This document shows, one piece after another, positions 10,666 through 20,860 of a stretch of 64,000 nt of DNA. The position numbers were made by a program, and so were the translations under genes. Numbering within the stretch: position 1 is the first letter of the stretch; every line of letters starts with the position of its first letter. The stretch is from Metallyticus violacea (lineage: Eukaryota; Arthropoda; Insecta; Mantodea; Metallyticidae), in assembly GCA_030762175.1 (NCBI GenBank), contig CM060833.1, positions 7,629,001-7,693,000 on the forward strand, written 5' to 3'. The notes below the pieces were generated by a model. The model did no database searches. It was not told where the DNA came from and was given only the letters and a program-made list of their open reading frames with translations.

Positions 10666-11616
10666 GTAAGCCCTTTTCTTTGTGATACTGGAAGGAAAAT
10701 TTGAAATTAAAAAAAACTGGGTGACCAACTCCAAGCATTAATTTGAGTCAAACTTAGATTTCAAAACACAGAAATAGGATGGACATCATCCTATAGTTTG
10801 CAAAATCTAATCAAAGGGCTATCGACCAGTTTAGTTTAAATATAGACATGTTGCTGCGATATTTTTGTTAATGTTCTGTTGTTCATCAACAAAATGGTAA
10901 CTATAGAATGCAATACACAAACAAATGTAAAAAAACAAACCCCATTTTTGCCCAATACAGTGAGGATTTTGTTTTTTCCATCTCAATTATAATATTTATA
11001 ACACTTTAAAGTTTTGAAGTGACTTTCGAAAGACTCTGTAAAACAACTTTGCAGTTATTTGTATAATATATATAGAATAACCCTCATTTAATGTAACTGT
11101 CTGTCGCTTTTGGTCAAAACCTTTATTCTTTATTTTATTAAAAGTTTTAAAGATAATAAGAGCATTTCAGTGTTTTTGCTAAGAAAAGCAAACCTTAGAT
11201 TACTTTTAATAAACATTTGAATAATTACATTCTATAAATTCCGAAGAAGCTTATATTAAAAGTGAACAACTTTTGTTCATAAAAACAAAATATATTACTA
11301 TTTTGCTACAAATTTCAATACAGCCTTGCCTTAAGCTCAGTACAATAGATTAGGCTAGTTTTAAGGTACATCTATGAGAAGTAGCAAATTTTGTTCACGA
11401 AATGTGATGAATTAAGTTTTTAAACACTAAAGGTTTAATACAAAGTATTTAATTAAAAATGAACTACATGTAAACATATAAGCGTTGTAGTTTGTTTAAA
11501 AGAATTTTTTTGCATAGTGCAATTATATTAAGCATATAATTTTCTAGCTTTAATTTAAGAAATAAAAAGATAATTTTCTTAAAATGCACTTTTTGGGGGT
11601 TTAAGAGTTGTCTCAA
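10666..11616. other. AT-rich intergenic DNA, no gene seen
   Basis: There is no coding motif or shared repeat. On the minus strand it lies downstream of the host exon. A cluster of AATAAA-like hexamers at about 11122-11137 (reverse complement) could serve as a distal polyadenylation site. Confidence 0.4.
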
Positions 11617-12121
11617 TTTATTGAAAAGCCTTATAACTTCCATGTTTTAAAATATTTTTGTTGTAACATGTATGATCAGAAATGATCATTTTACCCACAG
11701 CGATTTCTGGCCTTTTGGCATTTTTCATGAAAGGTTCACAATATACAATACATGAAGAGAATGTACAGTTCCTTCACATTTCTAATGAACCCTTAGCTTC
11801 ATGAATGCTGTTGTTAATTTTGTGAGTTTAAACATTTCTACAGTTAATACCAGCAATACTGTGCGTTAGCTCATTACATGTTTGATGTTGGGCAGTTCTC
11901 ATTGTACACGCTTCATGTGCTCGACGTGTTTACTAGGCTCCTCTAAAAAAAGAAAGAACACGTTAAGACATACACATATGTTATTTTCACATTTTCCATT
12001 TAGACTGCTTACTTAAAATAAATTGTCAAAACATTCTTAACAGATACAACGATTTTGATTCTAACTGGGTGAAAAGTGAGGGTACTTCTTAAGGAATAAC
12101 ACACAAAACAGTTGTCACATG
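11617..12121 (-). other. Probable 3' UTR of the minus-strand host gene
   Basis: This follows the stop codon of the 12122-13519 exon on the minus strand. A minus-strand AATAAA lies at about 11617-11622 (plus strand 'tttatt'), roughly 500 bp past the stop. No transcript evidence is available. Confidence 0.35.
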
Positions 12122-13519
12122 TTACTTTACAAACAAGTCCTTGATGGTGGAGCAAAGGGAATTGTCACACGTGTCCTCGTCAGTGTTCTTGGCGAACCAG
12201 GTCCCACCTCCTCCTCCACCGCTAGCACCACCATCATCATCATCAGCCTTACCTTTGCTAGGGCTGTCACTTTCTCTTCTGGCCAGGAAGTTCTCAATGG
12301 CACTCCCCAGAACCTGTGCATCCACAACCGAACCACTTTTCCCATCCCATACCACTTTGTGATTGCGCATGGGGGTGGCAGACGAGGGTTCTGATCGAGG
12401 TTCCTGATGACTGCTGGTGTTGGGTTTGGCCTGGATTAGAGTAGTGTCAAGCGACCTCCTGGGTTCGTGGCGCTTCACAAACCAGCTGCTGGGACCTGCA
12501 ACCTTACCGTCACCGTCTCGCTGTTTCTGTTTGCCCGTCCCCAGGAGCATGGAGACGTCAAAGCTGTTAGAGCGCAAGTTCTTGAGAGTGCGGCGCTTTG
12601 TCTCAGCCGTGATCGGCTTCTGTTTGCCTTCCTCGTCTGGGTCCTTGTTGATCTCCTGTGCCGACGAAGCTAGAGAGGAAATGATGGAGATGAGATCGGT
12701 GTTGGAGCACACGATGCCGGTGGTAGTGGCGGAGGAGGAGGTGGAGGCGGGGACTTGCTCGGACGCACGGCGACGTTGGGAAGGCTGTTGGGAAGGCTGA
12801 GGAAAGGCGACAAAGTCCGAATAGCGGCGTGATATGGGCGAAGGCTGCTGGTGGTACATTGTGGAGGGGGAGGAACCGTCACCGTCCAAGGGCTGTACCT
12901 CGCATACGCGTTCCTTGGAAGGCGTCTTCCACATCTTAAGACGTACCTTGCGTGCGGCCTTGATCTCCGCTATGTCGTCCATGATATCTAGCTGGAGGTT
13001 AAACTGGCTGCCCGAGGTGCTGCCCGAGGTGCTTGGAGGGCGGGGTGTGGAGTCGCGGCGGCTAGGAAGTATTCTAGTGGGGGGTCCACCGGCGGGGAAC
13101 GCGGCAATGGATTCTCGGCGACCGCGGCCGAACAGGATGGAGGGTGGTGGAGCGCGGGAGATGGTCACGACGGAGTGCCTCCTGCCTCCGGGAGCGGGAA
13201 CCGGCGCCTGGGAGAGGGTGGCCAGGAAAGCCGCCTCCCGCACTGCCGCCCCCGCGCTGTCCGCCGTCCCGTGCTCTGACAGTCGCCTCACTTGACTCGC
13301 AGTGATGCCCGTGGTGCACTGCGGCGTGGGCAACGACCGCTTCCTCATGTCGCGATAAGGCGACAACAGGCTGGGATTCAGTAGCGGAGAGTCCGGGTTC
13401 AGGTTGAGTTGGGGCGAGGACCCCCTGCTCGTTTCCTCTTCCTCATCCTCCGTTCCTCCCGACTCTTCCACAACGATCAGCGGCTCTGCAGGCAGCGGCG
13501 TGTACGACGCTCGTCGCAT
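12122..13519 (-). CDS. Terminal coding exon of a Ser/Pro-rich host protein with eight RRxS sites
   Basis: This is the only window segment with the look of a real host exon: about 465 codons without a stop, GC-rich codons, and an abrupt return to AT-rich DNA on both sides. On the minus strand 'tggttttgcag' immediately precedes the ATG at 13519, so this is most likely an internal splice acceptor and the last coding exon. It could also be a start. I count residues from a frame opening four codons upstream. Basic RRxS sites occur at 6-9, 82-85, 117-120, 138-141, 158-161, 235-238, 254-257 and 418-421. A short ordered-looking block (176-216, 'FNLQLDIMDDIAEIKAARKV') precedes a long Ser/Gln-rich linker. 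Gly and Asp runs lie at 430-443, and the C-terminus is 'CSTIKDLFVK'. No signal peptide, membrane helix or enzyme motif is visible. The family is not recognised. It may be a phosphoregulated scaffold or the cytoplasmic tail of a larger protein. Confidence 0.7.
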   Translation of the reverse strand: MRRASYTPLPAEPLIVVEESGGTEDEEEETSRGSSPQLNLNPDSPLLNPSLLSPYRDMRKRSLPTPQCTTGITASQVRRLSEHGTADSAGAAVREAAFLATLSQAPVPAPGGRRHSVVTISRAPPPSILFGRGRRESIAAFPAGGPPTRILPSRRDSTPRPPSTSGSTSGSQFNLQLDIMDDIAEIKAARKVRLKMWKTPSKERVCEVQPLDGDGSSPSTMYHQQPSPISRRYSDFVAFPQPSQQPSQRRRASEQVPASTSSSATTTGIVCSNTDLISIISSLASSAQEINKDPDEEGKQKPITAETKRRTLKNLRSNSFDVSMLLGTGKQKQRDGDGKVAGPSSWFVKRHEPRRSLDTTLIQAKPNTSSHQEPRSEPSSATPMRNHKVVWDGKSGSVVDAQVLGSAIENFLARRESDSPSKGKADDDDGGASGGGGGGTWFAKNTDEDTCDNSLCSTIKDLFVK

Positions 13520-13545
13520 CTGCAAAACCACAACATCAGCTGATT
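13520..13545 (-). promoter_or_regulatory. Splice acceptor upstream of the host exon
   Basis: The minus strand reads 'gatgttgtggttttgcag' immediately before the ATG at 13519. The polypyrimidine tract is short but the CAG boundary is good. The upstream exon was not found between here and 14098. Confidence 0.5.
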
Positions 13546-14098
13546 TCTTTTGTCATAGAAGGTGGACAACATAATTAAGAAAATAGTTTCCGCTTGAATA
13601 TTTGGAGCGACATTTTGTGTAGAAAAAAAAGCCTTCAAAGGTCCAACACTTAGTTACGGATGGCGGTATACGAGACAAAAGACGAAACGCATCTATGTCT
13701 ACTTATTTCCTGTGCAATGAGAGTTGTGAGTTAAAATGTAGATGCAGATATAGAGAGCGTTCCATAAATACGGGCATTTGTTTAAGATCTATGGTACAAA
13801 GCATGCCAACATAATCACCTTTGAGCTTAATACATTTGGAGCAGTGAATTTTCAATGTTTTTATTCTCTCAGAAAAAAAAATTTACAGCACAGATCACTT
13901 CATTTGACGAAAATTTCTTTCACCCAAGCCAATTTTTCAGGTTAGGAAAGAGAAATAGAGTCACATAGTTCCAAATCTGGGGAAATGTGTTAGGGGTTTA
14001 CTACCTTGAGGAGAACCCCCCCCAAAAAAAACTCAAAATCTTAAATTGTTTTAATAGTTTTAATTTTACGCATTATTATATGAGAATTATTATATTTC
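13546..14098. other. Probable intron of the host gene
   Basis: The sequence is AT-rich and carries no coding similarity that I recognise. 'gcgttccataaatacgggca' near 13756 resembles the start of a mariner-type end, but no partner was found. Confidence 0.35.
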
Positions 14099-14375
14099 CA
14101 CCGCCAACGTTGGCCAAGGTCGTTAAGGGGCGGACTCAGAGCGAGAGGTCTAGGCTCGATTCCCTCCAGGACTATCCTCCCCTACTAAGATTTTTTGTTC
14201 CAGGTTTTCCCCAGTGCTCATAAATGACAAATGCCGGGGAGGTACCCCAAACTTAGGCCTGGAACGTTTCCTTCCTTATAAACAAAATAACCCTTTCCCA
14301 ATTAATCATTTCATATATCATCAGCGTCCACCGCCTGTAGTGCCTCATTAGTTAAAACCGGCGTTAAACACAACT
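14099..14375 (+). repeat. SINE-A, near full length
   Basis: The tRNA-like head 'ccgccaacgttggccaaggt' has a B box that has decayed to 'gctcgattccctcc'. It is followed by 'ggtaccccaaacttaggcct', 'aattaatcatttcat' and the end 'aaaccggcgttaaacacaac', then a C/A-rich tail. Confidence 0.8.
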
Positions 14376-14976
14376 CCCCCCCCAAAAAAAAAAAAATCAA
14401 ACTCCGTGATGCACTTCTACCACCATAACAGCTTGATGTAATATCCAAATCTTAAGTCGAGCGACAGTGCATCTGCCTCATATATAGAGAAGCAACGGAA
14501 AAATTAACCAATACATTCATCGTTCAAGAATGTAACATAAAAACGCATTATTGGCGGCCCGTAGCGTAGCGACAAACGACAGGCTCGTGTTAATTTTCAA
14601 TATTCAGTTTGCCGATTGTTGACATGAACCGGTGCTTTCACTGAAAGTTGCCAACTCTTTTCCATTTACTGCTTTGCATATCTTCCCCCCATTATGACAA
14701 CCCATTTAATTTTACCTTTTTTTTAAAATTTATTTTCAATCCTTTCGTTTTTTTGCGAGCAGCGGCCCCCTGGACTTCGAGCTGAGGGTCTGCAGGGCCC
14801 TCAGTTCCTCCCCTGACCGTAATGCAACTGGTGGTATACAAGGGGGCAAAATAGTGTATAGTATTTAGCTAATGACTTTATCAGTGCCTGTCAGGGATAT
14901 AACGCCAGCCTCAGATATTTTATTCAGTGACTATACATGAAATCGATACATTGAAAAAAAAAATTTAAAATGTTTT
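14376..14976. other. Unassigned DNA
   Basis: It includes a 'cccccccc' plus poly-A tail of the preceding SINE and a moderately GC-rich stretch at 14755-14830. No gene or shared repeat was seen. Confidence 0.35.
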
Positions 14977-15080
14977 AAGGACCGAAACTTCCCAGGCCTA
15001 AGTTTAGGGTACCTCCCCGGCATTTGTCATTAATGAGGACTGTTAAAATCTCAGTCAGAGAGGACGGCCCTGGCGGAAAT
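14977..15080 (-). repeat. SINE-A, internal fragment
   Basis: The reverse complement contains the 'ccgccagggccgtcctctct' part of the head and the conserved 'ccggggaggtaccctaaact' block. It lacks both the extreme 5' head and the 3' end. Confidence 0.7.
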
Positions 15081-15084
15081 TTGA

Positions 15085-15942
15085 CTGTATAAATCATAAG
15101 GTACTGTTATCAAAATTATCTTATTATGGTATTAAGGGTAACTTTTATCAATGGATAGCATCATACTTATCAAACAGAAAGCAAAGAGCTATAATGCATT
15201 CTTCAGATAATTTCAACGTGTCAGTATTAAAGCATGGCGTTCCTCAAGATTCTATTTTGAGGCCCATCATTGTTTTTACTATATATCGACGATTCCTCTC
15301 AGTAATAAACAAACACGCGTATCCAAGTCTTTTTGCAGATGTTACTAGTATTCTCATTAAAGAACACAAAATCTGCCGCCTCTCAGATTTATGCAATTAT
15401 ATTTTCAATAAATAAATAGTTTGACAGTAATACAATTCATATAAACTTTAAAAACATTGCATGTTTTAAGATACAATGTGAAGACAATGAAATCGTTAAA
15501 TCTAGTAACAAAAAATATCTAATTCTTATGATTGATCATAATATGAATTGAAAATACTATAATGATTACATCTCGTCCAAACTAAGCTGGCATGTTTTGC
15601 AATCAAATCATTAATTCACTTAAGAGGATCCTAAAACATTATATTATGATATTTCCATTCATTAGTGACTTGTGAAACGTTATGGAGAAATTCAGCAAAC
15701 AATAAAAAACCTTTCTTATACAAAAAAGGATAACAAGAAAAATGGCAGGGACAAAACGATCAACTGGTTGTAAACCACTATTCAAAACATTGGCAATTTT
15801 ACCATTAGTTTGGGTATACATTTTACACGTACTTTTATTTGTAGTAGACATTTCAGAAGTATTGATATACACAGCAAAGAAACCAGACACAGGCCAAGTA
15901 ACAAGTTGCAGATACTCCAAAAATGTGTTTACTACAATGGTA
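15085..15942 (+). pseudogene. Non-LTR retrotransposon reverse transcriptase fragment, split by a mariner
   Basis: The read begins 'HKVLLSKLSYYGIKGNFYQW' and 'SYLSNRKQRAI', continues 'VLKHGVPQDSILRPI' (RT motif, usual GVPQGSxLGP) and 'YPSLFADVTSILI' (the catalytic FADD is changed to FADV), then stops at 15415. Frame-shifted thumb sequence 'YLILMIDHNMN' and 'YISSKLSWHV' follows. At 15742-15930 comes 'STGCKPLFKTLAILPLVWVY', the usual CRxLFKxLxILTLxxxYI end of the domain. Lost catalytic Asp, stops and frameshifts show a dead copy. It resembles CR1/Jockey-like elements. Confidence 0.75.
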
Positions 15943-17077
15943 TACGAGGCGTGTCCGGAAAGTAAGTACCATTTCGTTCTACCGCCACCGCAACGTTAGT
16001 GTCGCAGTTCCACGCAAGCGCTCTTGTCTCCTTGGTTCATTGTCTGTCCACTGACGCCATTACAGTCGGATGGTGTTGTGTTTACAGTTGTTTGTGATCG
16101 TTCGAAATGTTTAAGACAATTTTTGATCCCGCCGACTTAATACGGTTTTGAACGCAAGGAATGTTAAGCCAGCTGAAATGCATCGTCATCTTGTAGAGAT
16201 TTACGGTGAAAATGTAATAACAGATGGAATGGTGACAAAGAGGGTTAGGCAATCCAATGATGGACGATCCAGAGGGCGGCCTTCTGTCGTCACTGATGGT
16301 TTGGTCAAACAAGTGAATGAGGCAATTCATGAAAATAGATTTTTCACAGTAAGAATGCTTCGTAATGTCTTTCCACAATTTTCAAAAACTGTTGTGCACG
16401 AGATTGTCAGAAAGCGCTTAAATTATCGCAAACTGTGTTCCCGTTGGTTTCCGAAGACGCTTACGGATGTCCGCAAAACAAAGTCACTTGACATTTCTTA
16501 CCCGATACAGTGATGAGGGAGATGAATTTGTCGTGTCACTCCAGAATCAAAACAACGGTCGATAGAGTGGAGGTACACAGGATCCCATAAACGACAAAAA
16601 TCCAAAACAAGAATGTCAACACGAAAATTCGGTACGATACTGTGAAACATTTAGAAATCTACGGCGGGCAATTCAAAACAAAAGGCTTGGAATGCTCAGT
16701 CAAGGCATTGTATTGCTTCATGACAACGCAGGTCCCCATTCTGCTGGTGTCACACAAAACAATATTCAACAATTCGGTTGGGAGTAATTCAATCACTCGC
16801 CATACAGCCCCGATCTCGCGCCTTCTAACTACCACTTGTTCTTGAACATTAAGCGTGAGATCGGAGGAAGGCGCTTCGACACCAATAGCGATGCAAAAAA
16901 CGGTGTTCAGCAGTGACTCTCTTCACTGGCGGCGTCTTTCTATGAAGAGGGCATACAAAAGTTGATTTTCCAAAATAGGTTAAGAAATGATCTTTCATGT
17001 ACAAATAAATGTGGTTGTGAAACCAAATAGTTTATACCTTTTTTCCAAACCGGTACTTACTTTAGGGACACCTCGTA
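15943..17077 (+). mobile_element. mariner element M1, complete ends, inactive transposase
   Basis: TIRs are 'cgaggcgtgtccggaaagta' at the left and 'cgaggtgtccctaaagtaag' as reverse complement at the right, bounded by TA at 15943-15944 and 17076-17077. Transposase coding begins near 16148 ('AEMHRHLVEIYGENVITDGM', an HTH region). After frameshifts it gives 'LLHDNAGPHSAGV' (16717-16743, second catalytic Asp) and 'HSPYSPDLAPSNYHLF' (16800-16841). The length of about 1.13 kb is close to mariner norms, and the catalytic core is broken by indels. It inserted into the LINE RT remnant ending at 15942. Confidence 0.85.
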
Positions 17078-17462
17078 GTATTATTTGATTCATTTCCATC
17101 ACGCCTTCTATACAGAGGAGGATTTCATACAATCAAAAAATAACTAATTTTCTCCTTTGAATTAATTTAGTTCTGTAAATATACTAAATGTAAATACTTT
17201 GTGTTTACCATTTTGTAAATATTCTAGATGTAAATAACTTAAATTATCATAAATATGCATTTTAACATGATAATTTTAATGTAAACTACATAAAAATGGC
17301 CATCTTTGACACACCCTATACCAGAGATAAAATATGTAAATATGAAAAGTGTGACAATTTCATAAAATGTACATAATGTATGTAGATTCTGAGAAATATA
17401 CACCCTGGTTAACTCTAAATAGAGTTGACTAAATTCATTATAGGATTCACAGATTGAAGTGA
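17078..17462. other. AT-rich DNA downstream of mariner M1, no gene
   Basis: The right flank of the mariner should contain the continuation of the split LINE, but the sequence is too degraded for me to assign. Confidence 0.3.
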
Positions 17463-17522
17463 TATGTCAACTGCAGACTTTCCGCTTGCGAGTCGTGACG
17501 ACCTCGGCCACCCGTGCGGTCA
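17463..17522 (-). repeat. SINE-A head fragment
   Basis: The reverse complement 'cgggtggccgaggtcgtcac' followed by 'aagcggaaagtctgcagtt' matches the SINE-A tRNA-like head with a small scrambled spacer. The rest of the SINE is absent. Confidence 0.5.
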
Positions 17523-17554
17523 GTTTTGATTTAGGGACTAGTGCACCCACAATG

Positions 17555-17740
17555 TTCTCCAAACTTTGCACCATCAGATTATCATTTATTAATTTCCCTA
17601 TCGCGAAACTCACAGACGTCATGATGAAAATGAGGAGGAGCCCTATCTTGCTGGTAAAGAAAGTTCCGACTATCTGCATGTAATTGTGATGTTGAAGCAT
17701 GTCCAGGTAGAATCGTGGTGGTGTACTGTTGCTTCCTACC
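17555..17740 (-). pseudogene. DDE transposase fragment (DUF4817 type)
   Basis: The minus strand gives 'RFYLDMLQHHNY' and, one frame over, 'FLYQQDRAPPHFHHDVCEF'. This matches the second catalytic block of DUF4817/DDE_3 transposases (usual FQQDGAPPHFHxxV). The frameshift between the two and the lack of flanking domains mark a relic. Confidence 0.6.
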
Positions 17741-18012
17741 GCCACGAGTGGCCGAAGTCGTTAAGGCGCGGATTCGTGAGCGGGAGGTCTGGGATTCGAT
17801 TCCCGCCAGAACCGTCCTCCCTGATTGAGGTTTTTCTAGGTTTCCCTCAGTCTTCATAAATGACAAATGTCGGGGAGGTACCTTAAACTTAGGCTTGGAA
17901 AGTTTCCTTTCTTAAATAAATCCTTTCCCAATAGATCATTTCATCTCACATATCATCATTGTTCACCGCCTATGGTCCTTCAGTAGTTAACGGGCATTAA
18001 ATGCAATTAAAA
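17741..18012 (+). repeat. SINE-A, full length
   Basis: The head is 'accgccacgagtggccgaag' with B box 'ggattcgattcccgcc'. The body has the CCCTGA/GGTTTTTC block and 'cggggaggtaccttaaactt', and the copy ends with 'gggcattaaatgcaatt'. It is followed within 10 bp by a SINE-B copy in the same orientation. Confidence 0.85.
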
Positions 18013-18020
18013 CAAAAATA

Positions 18021-18276
18021 TTTGCCTCCTAAACTCAAGATAGCGGGTTCAATCCCGGCCAGGATCGAAAAAATTTTCGGGCGTAAGAATCCTAAGTATT
18101 GCTTCCTTCGGAAGGCAAGTAAAGCAGTGGGTTTCATGTAGTAAATTTACGGCACGTAAAAGAATCTTAAGCCTGAAAGAAGAGGCCTCTGAGCAAAAAT
18201 GATCGGCAGTTTTACGTCCCGAATTGAACTGGATGCTGATAACCTGAGATGTTAAAGAACGTTCATAAATAAACGA
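18021..18276 (+). repeat. SINE-B, near full length
   Basis: It starts in the tRNA-like head ('tttgcctcctaaactcaaga', B box 'gggttcaatcccggcc'). It continues 'cttccttcggaaggcaagta', 'aagaagaggcctctgagcaa' and ends 'gttaaagaacgttcataaat'. Confidence 0.85.
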
Positions 18277-18289
18277 AATAAAAATGTCC

Positions 18290-19045
18290 GGTAACAATTT
18301 TCTTCATAAAGAAAAATGAATTGCACACTTGAAACAGCACAAAACACCTTGAACTTTAGGGGAATCATGGACGTGTTCTACCAAATTCCGTGCCCCATTG
18401 TGAAGGTGTATTTTGCGGGACACATGAACGTGGACTCGTCACTAAAAATCAGTTTCTCAACAAAACCGTCTTCTTATAGCCGCTCTTGAAAATCAACACA
18501 GAATTGAAGACGACGATTGTGATCCTCAGGACTCCGCGCCTACAACAACTGTATCCGGTATGGTTTCACTTTAAGTCGTTGACATAAAATACACCAGACA
18601 TTTGGCTGCGGAATCTTAATTCCTGGCTTGCCCGACGTGTCGACATTTTAGAGATATTGATAAATGCTTTTCACACACGCTCAACGGTCGCAACCGACAC
18701 TCTTAGCCGGCCTGTTGGATATCAATCACACAAGCAGCCCTCGCTTCAAACCTTTAGTACCATGCAGAAATAGTTTTGGCTGTAGGTGGTTTTTGTTGAT
18801 ATTTCGTACGAAATCGATTATATACTCACAACGGATTCACATTTAGCGAATTGTAACACTCAAAAAGCTTTATGTGCACCATTGGACGCCATGTTTTCGC
18901 TAATACTGCTCTAGCGGCTAAATCTACAACTACGATTGCCAACTTGGATATTCCTTCCATTGATATAAGCGATTTCGCTGTCTGACATGATTTCTGTTCT
19001 ATCGACCCCCAAAACTAAGGACTTTATACTCACCCTGTATCGTAA
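18290..19045 (-). mobile_element. DDE-type DNA transposon relic with terminal repeat
   Basis: The minus strand encodes 'FSDESTFMCPAKYTF' (first catalytic Asp block, 18440-18400) and nearby 'MIPLKFKVFCAVS' (usual SPKLNVFCALS), typical of IS630/DUF4817-like transposases. The element end at 19010-19040 reads, as reverse complement, 'acagggtgagtataaagtcc', a classic Tc1/mariner-superfamily terminus. The opposite end was not identified, so it is probably truncated near 18290. Confidence 0.6.
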
Positions 19046-19394
19046 ACACTATAAAGGAAATTTGTTGAAAAGTAGCGACAAGGTTTTTGTGCCAAATTAA
19101 TAAAGAAGTTTGAGAATAGTAACCATGGCTAATAATTAAATACGTTAGCTCTGGAACACATCAACTGTTTGTAATACTAATAATGCTACTTCACCAATCG
19201 GAGCCATTCAACGCGGAGTGATACATTCACATTTATTTACGTCAGAATAGAAGCAATGGGGAACGCATTATAGAACTTTTTTTTTTTTTACTTTCGTGCC
19301 TAAGGAGTTCTATTACAATGTTGACAGAAGGTCCTCGATAACTTGGTGGCTATATTTAGTATTGAATATATTATATTATTCAGACTATAATGTG
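19046..19394. other. Unassigned AT-rich DNA
   Basis: No coding or repeat signal was recognised, apart from a T run at 19278-19290. Confidence 0.3.
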
Positions 19395-19512
19395 AAGCGG
19401 GTGTATTTACTGGGATGTGTGGACGATGTCGCCCCACGTTGGGCGCCATTTGAAGCGGGTGTTTTTACTGGGGTTTGTACACGATGTCGCCAAACGTTGG
19501 ATGCCCGATTTA
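19395..19512 (+). repeat. Tandem 58-60 bp repeat containing a primer-binding-site-like motif
   Basis: Two copies (19395-19452 and 19453-19512) share 'gaagcgggtgt', 'ttactggg', 'acgatgtcgcc' and 'acgttgg'. A third partial copy starts 'aaagcggtttttat'. On the minus strand the first copy reads 'tggcgcccaacgtggggcga', the shape of a retroelement primer-binding site. No LTR or gag/pol coding was found beside it. Confidence 0.6.
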
Positions 19513-20552
19513 AAGCGGTTTTTATATGCTTGTGTTGATGTTATTGTTGGACCGAGGGTCCGACTTCATACCCCGGGTCGTTCAGGGGCCCAAAGTCGCC
19601 TTTCGTGTTTTTATTGGTCACGGGAGGAGGAAGATGGAGCGGGGAGGTTTAAATCACACGATCTTGCTTCATTTAAGTTTAATCGCACTACACTAGTTAT
19701 CGGCCAGTTGATTCATTATCTTTATAACTTTGTTGACACGTGCTAAAATGCTGCATGTGTGTGCCTCTCGTCTACTGCCGCTGGTAAAGCGATGTTGATC
19801 ATCAGAGAACAAGCGAAACGTATGCATGACTGAAGAAAACATATATGGGAGTGAGCCGAACGTAAGACTGGAAAAATGTATATGATGAACCGAATGTAAT
19901 ACTGAAAAGCGTCGTACTGCCTTAACTTCATGATCTGAACTGCGGCTGCCATCTGATGGTAAAACGTGCTTTGCTACATTTGTTTCTCCTTATGCATGAA
20001 ATCCAAACATCGCCACGTGGTTTTAAATCGTTACGTGGCGTTCGCAGCACAGCGCCCAAGGCTTCCCTGAGCCTTTGAAATATTTAAATATTATTGATGA
20101 GCTCTTGGGTTCCTAAACGCGCTTATTTTAAATCCGTCGCCTTATTGGAGAGCTCCTCAACATACGACGCGGCGACGTTATCGCTAACACCTGTTCCCCC
20201 TCCTACCATCAACGAATTTTGGAATATCTTCAGCAACTAAGATATAAAAGGATCTATTGTTTGGCTACCTGCATACACTTAGCTTTGTTATAGTAGAGAG
20301 ACCCATCGCTCTGGCCATTACCTGCAGAAGAAACACAAAAGATGATAAAAGGCAACCTTTTCCCTATTGCTATAGAGTCAAACGTTCAGGTAGCCACGAT
20401 TTTCGTAACATGAAATGTTTCAATTTGCTACTATAAGGGTATATATTATAATTGTTACTGTAAGGCTGGTACTGCCTGGTCCGTAATCGACAGAACATTT
20501 TTGGTCTCCTTATAAAGGTGGGGCACAGCAATATTGAAATTTATCATTCCAT
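19513..20552. other. Unassigned DNA, partly GC-rich
   Basis: It contains a GC-rich stretch at 19540-19650 and frames without motifs. An LTR relic adjoining the PBS-like repeat is possible but not supported. Confidence 0.3.
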
Positions 20553-20561
20553 TCTTAATAA

Positions 20562-20851
20562 ACCGCCACGGGTGGCCGAGGTCGTTAAGGCACGGACTCG
20601 TGAGCGGGAGGTCTGCGGTTCGAATCCCGCCAGGACCGTCCTCCCTGACTGGGGTTTTTTCCAGGTTTTCCTCAGTCTTCATAACTGGCAAATGCCGGGG
20701 AGGTACCTAAACTTAGGCCTGGAACGCTTCCTTCCTTAAAAAAAAATATCCTTTCCCAATTTATCATTTCATCTCATGTATCATCAGTGTCCACCGCCTG
20801 TGGTGCCTCAGTAGTAAAAACGGGCGTTAAACACTACTCAAAAAAAAAAAA
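20562..20851 (+). repeat. SINE-A, full length with target-site duplication
   Basis: A complete copy from 'ccgccacgggtggccgaggt' (A box) and 'cggttcgaatcccgcc' (B box) to 'aaacgggcgttaaacactac' plus A-tail. It is flanked by the 9-bp repeat 'tcttaataa' at 20553-20561 and 20852-20860, consistent with LINE-driven insertion. Confidence 0.9.
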
Positions 20852-20860
20852 TCTTAATAA

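Noticed and set aside
12119..13295. Plus-strand frames of 60-150 codons opposite the host exon
   Set aside because: They are explained by the GC-rich minus-strand coding sequence, have no motifs, and are composed of reverse-complement low-complexity text.
17467..17745. 92-codon minus-strand frame as a host membrane protein exon
   Set aside because: The alternative frame gives a clear DDE transposase block (QQDxAPPHFH), and the C-terminal part overlaps a SINE-A head.
20562..20637. SINE-A and SINE-B heads as functional tRNA genes
   Set aside because: A and B boxes are present, but acceptor stems do not pair properly, and each head is followed by the conserved SINE body in many copies.
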